From Antedon bifida (Eukaryota > Echinodermata > Crinoidea > Comatulida > Antedonidae): a DNA stretch of 64,000 nt. Location: contig OY727093.1 in NCBI GenBank assembly GCA_963402885.1, positions 1,426,001-1,490,000 of the forward strand. The letters run 5' to 3'. Both the position numbers and the translations under genes were made by a program. Shown here one piece after another: positions 55,001 through 64,000 of the stretch. The notes beneath the pieces were generated by a model. It was not told the DNA's origin. It ran no database searches and was given only the letters and a program-made list of their open reading frames with translations. Position 1 is the stretch's first letter. Every line of letters begins with the position of its first letter.

Positions 55001-58000
55001 TTTGTAGATGTTGAAAATACTTATGTCAACCTAAAAACTATATTTTAAGCGGCTTCCTCTAAGAATATATATTTTCTTTTCTGGACATCCGTTTCTAAGA
55101 ATAATACTTGCTTGTTTTGTTATCATTTCTAAAAACAATTTACTTTATTCTGCTTTATCTTTTATGTAAATTTTATAAACCTTACATCCACGATAAATTA
55201 CTTATCTTAAGTACTCTTAAACTACTCAAAAGCCTTCTGATTTAGTAAGGTTGACAAAATATGATGGACATTCGGATATTTTTTATTATTTATAGGAACA
55301 TTAATCACAATCACATGATTCCAATAATAAGTAACAATATCTATCTCAAACTACCAGAAACAAAACTGAATTATTTTAAGTTGCATGTCATAAATATTAT
55401 TTGTCAGCTGTTTTTAAAGTACAGTAAATGTTTCTTTTATGATATTAAGATATACTTTTCCAAAGTCCCATTTCTAAACTTCAAAACTAGATATTCCATT
55501 AAGTTTGCAATAAACAAGTATTTGATTGATGGTTGAATATAAGGTAAGCCATGTACTGTTGTGTACATTCCTGTGTGGATGACCTAAAGATGGGTTTTTA
55601 ATAATGGGTAAGTTATTGCAAATTGGCCTTTGCGGCTTGTACTTTGCTAGTGTTATGACAGCAAAAACAGCTAGAGTTCGATAGCTGCAGAGTCAGTTCT
55701 TCCAAAACTTTACCACTTTGGTAGACAAGGAACCATAAATTGTGATTTTAGACCATGCTTGCATTTTTTGGGATTAAATTATTACCCCAGTAGTTTTGTA
55801 ATCTATTAACCAACTGATTGTGGTCAAAATTCTTCTATTTTGACCACATCCTTTTAATAATGTCACATCTCACAGTTTTTGTCAAAATCTAAAAAAAAAA
55901 TCTTTTTAGAAACTTGTTGTCATCAAGATAACTATCTACACTGTAAGTGTATTAAATAACTTTGTAACTATATGTTTAGGTGTGTTAATTGTTTATTTAA
56001 TGAGGGTTTCGGCCAATTAGGCCTAATATGTAGCGCTTCTTTAGTTCTAGCTGATAAGGTGTATTTGCCAGAATCATGAATCCGCTTTTATCAGATTGAT
56101 GACTGCATTTTGCAAATGTTGGAAAATAAATAAGACCAACTGATATTTGTTCTACCTATGTCATCTTACATATTATAACCTAATAAGAATTCTGCACTAT
56201 TCCAATTAAAGTTTTGTAAATGTGTGAGATTATAAAATCTTTGAAATTATTCAAGAATTCAAAAGGGAAGTATTCGGTTTTAGTATAATGTTAATTTCTT
56301 AAAGATATCACGTTTGTTATTTTTACTTCTTAAGTTGTCAATTAGAATAATGAATCCATCCTTGAAATCAGTGTTAATAACCAGTGCTTTTTTTGTCAAT
56401 AAAGGTATATTCATTTTATCATCATATCACACACTTTTTAATTCTGATTTGTTTCTTTGTTGCTTGTTGCACCCAGTATTTTATCATATAAGCTTTTTTT
56501 CTTTGATTGCACCGAACATTTAATTGTCTACAGCTTTTTATCTTTTGTTAAGATTAATTTTGTAATAATTCTACTGTTTTCTTCAGAATGGTGCGTTGTA
56601 ATAATATTTTACATCTAGAAAAATGGACGACAAAATCTGTCCAGTCTAGCCAAAAATGTGATATATTATGCACCATTGCTATTGAAAAGTTGTGGAATTA
56701 TCCATAAAGTTAAATATAGACTGTAATAGTTCTGTCTGGACAACAAAAAGTGGTCTTGGGTAAGAGTAACTCCTCCTTGATTGGTTGCAGGGTGTAATCA
56801 AGGGAGTCCTTAATTGGAGGAAGAGCTGTGTCCGATTTCAGGTGAAGTCATGGTGAATTAAAAATTAGGAATGTTGTCAATTCAACCCCTGTGATGTTTT
56901 AGTTTAACTTCTACCAAATGTTCGTTGCAACAATTTATAAGAATGAATCATACACAAATTGCAATATGTGGTGTATAACTATAACTATAGACATATTTAG
57001 TATCTTTGCTGAGAAAATCTCTCCTAGTTCAAATTTGTAATAGGATCAACAATCAGGTGTACCTCCAAATATGTGTTGGTCTCCAGTTAGAAGCACTATG
57101 TCTATAAGACTACTGTAGATTTCACTGAAATTGAAAGTTTGATGATTCTATTTGCCATCTCATCATAATCCACATAAAATATAAAATCAAGATAAAAAAA
57201 GATATAAACATTTTTTTAAATAAAAAAGATGGGATAAATGAAGTCGAATAGGATGCACAGAATAACACATACAGTAGTTTAAAAATAAACAACTTATTCC
57301 AATGTGGTCCCTAAATAATATTAAAAATTATCAGTAGACCTATTCTATTTGAACTATCAGACATTCATTGTCTGCACGTTTGTAAAATGTTTTTCTTTTC
57401 TTAAAATTTGTCCGGTTTCATCAATCTATCAACGAGACATTTTCTTAGCTTAATTTGTTGTTTCCTAAATGTCATTAGAAGTGTACTGATTTAGCTGGGG
57501 CTACTTTAATATAACATTTGAATGACCTTTAATGTGCCAAGTGATTCCTGCTGAATGATGTGCGCATTTTCTCCATTATGATAGACATGTTTAAATTCAC
57601 CTGTTGCTTGTTTTATCCTCCTTTTCAAAATATTGTGGCACAGAAGCTTGGTGTGAAATGTTTGTCTTCCAATCCTTAAGTTCTTGGTTCAAATCTGCTC
57701 TGATTCATTAATATTCAAAGTAATGTGTAGGTTTCATGATGCTTTTTTGTTTTAAATAAAGCATTATGTGGAAAATTGAAGGATGATTCGGTAGATTACC
57801 TAAATTAAATTTTGTATTCAGTCAGACGAACTGATTGTTAATTATTAGACAACCAGACCGATATTCATTGCTCAATTTAAGCACCCATGTGCGAGTGTTT
57901 CATAAGTATGAACTTTAAACACCGTTTTGAAACTGAGAACCCTGTGGTAAAACGAGCATCCTCACTGAACCAATCAAAGTCTATCGCCTTTTACATGCAA

Positions 58001-58759
58001 TTCTACCTCAGGAAGCCTATTTGTACAAGAATACAAGTAATTGGCTAGCAATCAAAATGTAATTGAAAAATTTAATTTCTAACTAGGCTCCCCTGCTGTA
58101 CTAGCGTTTTGAATGAGGTATTTGCGGTAGGCAGGTCCTGGTGTGATATCCTTTCTGATGCAAGTCATGGCCTGAAGATGCATGACAGAAGCATGTTTGA
58201 GGTCAGCTTACCGAAGCTGAGAAGCGGCTTCTACACTTACTGTAGCCTTTGGTTTGGATTGTACTGATAAGATATAACTATTAGGAGCTGTTATTATCTT
58301 TATCAACATGCAGTCAAAAACACTTTGATATTTAATAAAGGTGATAAAACATAGGATATATGTAAAAGATCAGAAAATGAACTGTATTGATATGAATTTA
58401 AAGTAAAAATAATGCTATAAATTAAAATAACAACATTATAGATTAAGTTATATGATATGATTCTATTACAAATTGAGGTTGTAATATAATTATACTTTAT
58501 ATATTTTTCTTATCTACAGATTGTTTCAATAAAAAACATAATATATAATTTATTTTTATTTATTTATTTCACCATATTTCAGGATAGATAATAAACAAAT
58601 ATTACATATGTCTGTACATGTTAAAGATTTTTTTTCCTCAGGTGTAATAAACCAGCATTTATTGATCACAACAATAAACACAATTTATCATCTATATAAT
58701 AAAGAAATAATAGTATCAAAAATTATCCATTATCACATTATATTATTATTATTTCTTCT

Positions 58760-58891
58760 TAAGCTCTGTCTGTCTCAAACTAGTTTGACAAAAAAAGCCC
58801 GAATATGTTAGTGATATGACATCATCGTGTCCATATTTGGGCACATCACATTTTGTTGTCACATAAAGTTTGATAGTGTAGACAGAGCTTT
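58760..58891. mobile_element. TTAA MITE family A, copy 8
   Basis: TTAAGCTCTGTCTGTCTCAAAC left and TTTGATAGTGTAGACAGAGC right, with the GGGCACATCACATTTT block inside. Confidence 0.75.
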
Positions 58892-59295
58892 GGTCCTCCT
58901 TACACTTTAACATATAAAACATTTTACAGAGAAACATAGAAAGGAGCTCATTCCATCTTCTGTTCTCCTTTAAATAACTTAGCATTTGATTATTTTAGAA
59001 CAAAATCTATATATCTTTACTCTTTTCTATCTTTCAGAAACATACATATGGCAGCAGTGCTGTCTGAAAACTAATTGCTGGGCTGGTTCTTTCTGTCTAT
59101 CCTGTATATAAACACTCATATTATGGTTACATGCCCATTGAATGGTATCTTTTGGTATAGTAATGTTATCCTGTGTACATGGCAGCAATGCTGTCTCACA
59201 CACGACGTGGTAACTAAGTCACACATTCATGCTAAATATTCTTCATACTTACTCTGAATAGAATATATTAAACATTTAGACTTGAGTATACCGTG

Positions 59296-59367
59296 ACAGC
59301 CCTGGTGGTCTAATGGTAGGCAGGGCATCTGCTTTGAAAGCAGGGGCATCCGCAGTTAAATGCTTCC
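59296..59367 (+). repeat. tRNA-like relic, followed by a T run
   Basis: TGGTCTAATGGT resembles an A box. CTGC-TTTGAAA-GCAG forms an anticodon arm with a 7-nt loop whose centre reads TGA. The T arm is decayed (CAGTTAAATGC in place of GGTTCAAATCC). It is probably a tRNA pseudogene or SINE head rather than a working tRNA. Confidence 0.4.
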
Positions 59368-60343
59368 TTTTTCTTGCAAATATTTCAATCTATTCCATTT
59401 ATAATTATATCTATTTTAAACATTATTACTAGCTGATTTCAAATTTCTCTCAAGCATTATTATAATTTAGTATTTTAAATAAATTTAAATGACATCTTTC
59501 CAAAAATTATTCAACAGTTTGAGATTACATATTTTGAACATTTTATATAATTACAAAACTCCTAATTTGGATCAAAATAATAAGAGATAATAATATAAAA
59601 AATTCTCTTTCATCAAATATTGATATATATTTTTAAATTAATAATGATTCAGAATTTTAATTAATCACCTAACTAGAATTTCAATTTAATTGTTGTAAAA
59701 TTGTCTAAAATATAATAGTATAGAAAACATTTTTAAAGATAGAATCTTGTTTTTTTTTCAATTTTTAATAATAAAAGAAATTAAAGATTTTCTGTAATTT
59801 TAAGGACCAAATAGTGTACTTTTTTTAGAATTATATAATACTGTATATATACTGTATTATATTATATAATATATATCTTTGGCTGTAATATAGATTGTTT
59901 TAACTTAGTGAAATTAACATGTATATCCTAAGTAGATTCTTTTTATTATTTTTCTAATTCAAAGACAAAGATTGGCCTTTCATAAGGTAACATAGTAATG
60001 TGTGCTATAACATGCCCTACCAGTATCGTTATTAATTGATTGCTTGTATTTTGTATTACTCGTATAATATCTAAAACAACTTATAGCCAAGTTATATATT
60101 ATCAAGTTTTTATTTTAAATACTTGACAAAACAGTAATTATATTTCGGTAGAAAGATATTTTTTTATAATATTTATTATGTAAAATTGGACATATAGAAA
60201 CATCAGATATTGTATAGAAGGGAGAAGTGTATAAAGCAGATAGTGTACAGTTTAATGTAATTAGATTTTTGTATGGAAAGTGGGCTCATTTTGTATTGTT
60301 AAATTGAAGGCAGCATATTCATGTTTCGTGCACCTGGGTGGGG

Positions 60344-60420
60344 GTTGAGTGGCGGGGGGGGGGGAGTTGAGTGGGTGGGGATTGAGTGAGGATTACAGGT
60401 GAATGGGGACTCGGGAATTT
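60344..60420 (+). other. G-rich tract, quadruplex-prone
   Basis: Several runs of three or more G, including one of about 14, with short GTTGAGT spacers. Confidence 0.6.
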
Positions 60421-60768
60421 ATTTTTATTTTTGTGAATTATACAAAATATACCATTTTATTCACATTTATATCATTAATAGTTTATTATACACAATAATA
60501 AAAATTCATTGCTATAAAACAACAGTAAATAACCATGTTTGAATTAATTTCAATATCTAAAAAGAACAGCACCAGATGAAGATGTCTTGTTTCAAGAAAC
60601 TAAATTGACAGTTTAAAATAATGGCGATATTCTAAAGCATTAAATACTTATATAACCAATCGTTTGGTGCGGTCCAATCGGGTTAGTAAATATCCTAAAT
60701 GTGGAGATTATAACAATCCCATTGTTTCCATCATATTACAGTAATAATTTCCAATATAGAGGACATTT

Positions 60769-61167
60769 TCAAAGTAGCAAAGATGATTGCAATATGTAAT
60801 ACAAAGTGCTTAAATAAAGGTTTCTCATGACGATATTGTTTTCTGGATTTATTTTATAAAAGTTGTTTTTGCTGGCGTACGGTTCACATTCCTTCGTTAC
60901 CGTCATTTGACGTCGATTATGCAAATCCAATCCATTCATGGTTTCAGTGCTGTTTTTAAAGTACGTTGTTGTTAAAACGCTTGAATTAAACATCTGACGG
61001 ACGGATAATACCCAAGATAATAAATTGTTTCTTATTTCTGTGACTTTTTCATGTTTTTGTAAAATTACTGCAGACTTCGATGAATTTAATAGTTGAACGA
61101 TTAGCGTTGCAAATGGAAAATTGATATCTAAAAGTGGATGCGTTAAATTTGTAAACCAATGAATTTG
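60769..61167 (-). CDS. Unidentified minus-strand gene, last exon with stop
   Basis: 132 codons and a stop, opening QIHWFTNLTHPLLDINFPFA. Amphipathic leucine-rich segments are followed by a polar tail. Intron size before it is 166 bp. Confidence 0.6.
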   Translation of the reverse strand, partial: QIHWFTNLTHPLLDINFPFATLIVQLLNSSKSAVILQKHEKVTEIRNNLLSWVLSVRQMFNSSVLTTTYFKNSTETMNGLDLHNRRQMTVTKECEPYASKNNFYKINPENNIVMRNLYLSTLYYILQSSLLL

Positions 61168-61729
61168 CTGTGGCAACTAAAGTTCAAACTCCTCAAAGCG
61201 CATGTTGTCTGCTCAACAATTTGTCAGGTTTCCCGCTATGTTTAGTTATTATCGACAAGTATAACTGTCAGAGATGCAGGCCTCATGTAATTTATTTCTA
61301 GTTCGTCTTCTTAACATCATCACGTTTACTTACATCGTTCATTTCAATCTCTTCGTTAGAACGTGTAATTAGCAAAACTAGATTGTCTGCTTTGTTGTGA
61401 TGCGCCAGATTGTGAAGTGTTCTGATGTTCCTCCATTCCGATGCAAACTCGTTGGTATCTGCCACCTGCTGAGCACTGTGGAGGCAAATTAATTTTAGAA
61501 TTATTAATCGCGTGCGCTTCTTTCATTTGACATTGAGTTCACAATCTAACTGGTCACGACTTCGGAAGTATTATCCGGATTTTACATTCTTGCTGCGTTT
61601 TCTCAAAACATTTATTGACCTTTCAACGTTCTACTAATAATTCCTGCCGTGAATGTTCACCCTATAGTCTGCTGAAACGCTGGAAGCAGACGGTATTTTG
61701 TTCGATAGAATGCATTCGACAATATTTGA
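60769..61729 (-). CDS. Unidentified minus-strand gene, three 3'-terminal exons
   Basis: I do not recognise this protein. Exons 61729-61661, 61468-61334 and 61167-60769 are all in phase 0 and keep one frame of 200 codons to a stop. The first acceptor is strong (CTATTTTTTACAG), the second is CTCAG and the third GCCACAG. Donors are GTGAAC and GTAAGT. The product is soluble-looking, with WRNIRTLHNLAHHNKADNLV and a leucine-rich stretch DINFPFATLIVQLLNSS. No ATG opens the first exon, so the gene must start further right, which would place the plus-strand Frizzled-like gene in its intron. A candidate AATAAA (minus strand) is at 60461-60456. Confidence 0.55.
61334..61468 (-). CDS. Unidentified minus-strand gene, penultimate exon
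   Basis: 45 codons beginning QVADTNEFASEWRNIRTLHN and ending SNEEIEMND before donor GTAAGT. Acceptors at 61476/61475 or 61469/61468 are both possible; phase favours the latter. Confidence 0.6.
61661..61729 (-). CDS. Unidentified minus-strand gene, internal exon
   Basis: 23 codons, SNIVECILSNKIPSASSVSA then DYR, flanked by a strong polypyrimidine acceptor and donor GTGAAC. It is the least certain of the three exons. Confidence 0.45.
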
Positions 61730-61881
61730 CTGTAAAAAATAGAGGAACAAACGATTCTCTCTGCTTCTCCAAACAATTCTGAGAAGCTGAGCGACCGGAT
61801 ATAGAAAACGAAGTTGTCAATGATTGGCTGTGGAAAGTGCTTTTAATGATTTTGATATTGGAAGAAAAAGGAAGTATTACT

Positions 61882-62610
61882 ATGTATCTATACATGATTA
61901 TTTATATTTTGATGGACGTCGTTAATTGCAACCCTTTGATTCAGGATCTTGGATATCTTTATGAATGCGAACCTATACAGATAGACATGTGTACCGAGAT
62001 GCCATACAACATGACACATATGCCAAACTTTCTTGGACATGGAAGCCAAACCGAGGCCAGCCTAGAAATCAGTAGTTATAACTACGAATATTTCAGTGGA
62101 TGTTCAGAGGATCTTCAGTTATTTATATGTGCTGTGTATACACCAATGTGTAACATGGTGTCTTATAAGCCGTTTCCGCCATGTCGTCAGCTCTGTGAAA
62201 CTGTAAGACAAGGCTGCGAACCTGCTGTTAACTCTAAAGGCTTCGATTGGCCGGAACATCTTGACTGCCTCCGTTATCCCAAATCAGGATTTTGCTTTGA
62301 TAAAGATAGATCAACGGATAGAGGAAATGGATTACAGCATACTGCACCCCATACAACGCCTGGTTCATCAACGTCTGAAGAAACTCGAAATATTTGCTCA
62401 AAATCCTCTTTGAACGTTAAACCAAATACTAAAGTTTTACCTACAGCACACGGTGGCCTGGGATATAGCAATCCCAGACAAGACATCGATACGATAACAC
62501 AATATACCACATCAACGGTCAGTGGAAATAATTCTGGTTATTGTTTGAATAAATCAACATTTACACTTGTACTTTTAGCGTTTATGAATTATCTGTTTAT
62601 AGAAACTTAA
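61882..62610 (+). CDS. Frizzled-type CRD protein, intronless, no 7TM, GPI-like tail (242 aa)
   Basis: A short hydrophobic N-terminus (MYLYMIIYILMDVVN) looks like a signal peptide. A full Frizzled CRD follows at about residues 29-138, with all ten cysteines (29, 37, 74, 83, 90, 101, 105, 112, 129, 138). It has the conserved N-glycosylation site in CTEMPYNMTHMPN, CAVYTPMC, PPCRQLCETVRQGCE and KGFDWPEHLDC. The GF(x)WPE(x)LxC ending resembles FZD1/2/7. A Ser/Thr-rich linker leads to a hydrophobic end (STFTLVLLAFMNYLFIET) preceded by SGNNSG, which fits a GPI-anchor signal. No transmembrane heptad and no NTR domain follow, so it is neither a full Frizzled nor a classical sFRP. A Wnt-binding surface or secreted protein is inferred. 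ATG 61882 is preferred; an in-frame ATG at 61846 would put charged residues before the hydrophobic core. It lies 11.5 kb downstream of the CDK gene, same strand. Confidence 0.9.
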   Translation: MYLYMIIYILMDVVNCNPLIQDLGYLYECEPIQIDMCTEMPYNMTHMPNFLGHGSQTEASLEISSYNYEYFSGCSEDLQLFICAVYTPMCNMVSYKPFPPCRQLCETVRQGCEPAVNSKGFDWPEHLDCLRYPKSGFCFDKDRSTDRGNGLQHTAPHTTPGSSTSEETRNICSKSSLNVKPNTKVLPTAHGGLGYSNPRQDIDTITQYTTSTVSGNNSGYCLNKSTFTLVLLAFMNYLFIET

Positions 62611-64000
62611 CTTATCACAAGTTTAGCAGCAAGTTACCGTATCTTTCTACCTATTTCGTTGTTTATTGTAATCCCTGTATGCTATTTTGTAGAGTTTTGA
62701 GTCAAAAGATTAAAATATTTTTCGAAAACTCTCGAATCTGGAAATGTTTTTAGGATGGATATTTGGATACTTTTCTAGTGTTGAGAAAATATGACATTTT
62801 TAACGCTGAACGAATTACACAGAAGCGAAAAATTATTTTGTTTTATTTTTGTGTTAATATTTATTAACTGTTCAATACTTTGTACAGATGCATTTCTAAC
62901 TAAATAAAGCGTTGATTAGGCTATGGTCAAATGTATTACCAATAACTGTTGATATTTTAACCATCTTGCTAATACAGCATTGATACTATACCTCTTGGAC
63001 TGGTGAACGAACTCAAACTCTTCTATACTGGTTCAAGTAACTGTTCTATTATGATAGCGCTTTTGGACGAAATATTAAGAGCGCAATAGAGTGGACGTTT
63101 CCAGAGAACCGTACCATTATTGACATTTTTTTATTAAATAAATTTTAAATATACTTACTGACGGAAAACATTATCATTTTATATTATTTATTATATTAAA
63201 ATTATATTATTATATGAGTGTATAAACATCTGGGTGACAAAAAAGAACAACTTACTGTAAAACCGAACGCTGTTCAGCTTTGAAAATATTGTTTTTAGCT
63301 TTTTTTAGACATTAAATTATTGTTCAAATGTTTCATTTAATTTCCTTTTTGTCCGAGTTGTTAAACCTGCCTATAGATGGCGCTGTGTTATATAAATCAT
63401 GTAGTTTACGTTCTGATAAATGGGTTCCTTTGCTATATCATTTCACTATATTTTGCTGAACTAAAATACTGGTACTGGTTCCAGTAACCGTCTTCTTAGA
63501 GACATCTGGTAGCCATTGACTTAAAGTTGGCATTTAGATTAATGCTACTTTTAAGTGTACACCTTTTTTTTATACCGTTCTTAATTTTAGCGAAAAGTCT
63601 GCTTTTGTAGTTTGTTACTTTGGATTATGGCGCGTAAACTCTACGGTAATGGCGCTTTCGATTTCCGACGTGACGCATTGTCGTCGTCGTCGTCGATTCC
63701 TTGAATCGGTTTTTGTCGGATTCTGGTCCAGACGAACATGACGTAACCAGTTGTCAAATCGAAACCTCCATGTTTTGAGTGACGCTGGACAAGAGTATGA
63801 TAAATTGAATAATTCATCATCTGCGCACGATAACAAATATTGAACTAAAATTAGTTATGACTTTGTGGATTTACCAACTTACTGAACAAGGTTAATTCAA
63901 CAAATAGGATTGCATTTTATTACAATCCTAATGACAATTGGTACTAATATTGTGCAAGATTAAACAGTAACCCTGCTTGTGTTTTTTTCCTTTTATGCAA
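62611..64000. other. 3' flank of the CRD gene
   Basis: 3' UTR, then AT-rich DNA. A TAGATGGCGCTGT motif lies at 63374. A CpG-richer stretch at 63620-63760 with a (TCG)5 tract could be a promoter for the minus-strand gene or a neighbour outside the window, but no exon can be fixed. Confidence 0.4.
62903..62908 (+). terminator. Polyadenylation signal AATAAA of the CRD gene
   Basis: First AATAAA after the stop codon, 293 bp downstream, giving a compact single-exon transcript. Confidence 0.5.

Larger units (their letters stand above)
50420..60768. other. Downstream region without confident genes
   Basis: Includes the kinase 3' UTR of unknown extent. Recognised content: 131-bp tandem repeats, two family A MITEs (one with a nested insertion), a tRNA-like relic and G-rich tracts. 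The rest is AT-rich with short ORFs expected by chance. Confidence 0.5.

Noticed and set aside
61662-61895. 77-residue minus-strand ORF overlapping the CRD start
   Set aside because: Its frame differs from the phase-0 exon at 61729-61661 and it reads through the strong acceptor; treated as a shadow.
62274-62510. 78-residue minus-strand ORF inside the CRD gene
   Set aside because: Antisense shadow of a clearly conserved coding sequence.

Overview
The window is animal nuclear DNA: AT-rich, with long introns, GT-AG exon borders that keep reading phase, tRNA-derived SINEs, MITEs and satellite repeats. Gene content (one unduplicated PFTAIRE-class CDK, Wnt genes) and repeat style suggest a marine invertebrate deuterostome, perhaps an echinoderm. 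The species cannot be fixed from sequence alone.

Layout. (1) 60-2391, minus strand: the first four coding exons of an unidentified serine/threonine-rich gene that runs off the left edge. (2) 2509-10830: a gene-free composite element of about 8.3 kb with inverted termini of roughly 170 bp and a 7-8 bp target duplication. It is filled with hierarchical tandem duplications, four tRNA-derived SINEs on the plus strand and tRNA-like modules on the minus strand. It sits between two divergently transcribed genes, 118 bp from the start codon of the left one. (3) 12287-50419, plus strand: a complete 14-exon CDK14/15 (PFTAIRE kinase) gene. The exons sum to 1440 nt (479 codons plus stop) with every phase consistent. 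Its introns carry a 38-copy 35-bp satellite, several TTAA-flanked MITE families and other repeats. (4) 50420-60768: no confident gene; repeats, a tRNA-like relic and G-rich tracts. (5) 60769-61729, minus strand: three phase-0 coding exons at the 3' end of an unidentified gene. (6) 61882-62610, plus strand: an intronless gene for a Frizzled-type cysteine-rich domain with no seven-transmembrane part, ending in a GPI-signal-like hydrophobic tail.

Functional theme. Vertebrate CDK14 with cyclin Y phosphorylates the Wnt co-receptor LRP6, and Frizzled CRDs bind Wnt. In human, CDK14 lies beside FZD1 and CDK15 beside FZD7, in the same order and orientation as here. The window therefore appears to keep an ancestral CDK14/15-Frizzled linkage, with the local Frizzled reduced to, or accompanied by, a CRD-only protein. 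The most unusual items are the CRD-only gene beside the CDK gene, the TIR-bounded composite element, and the higher-order structure of the 35-bp satellite.
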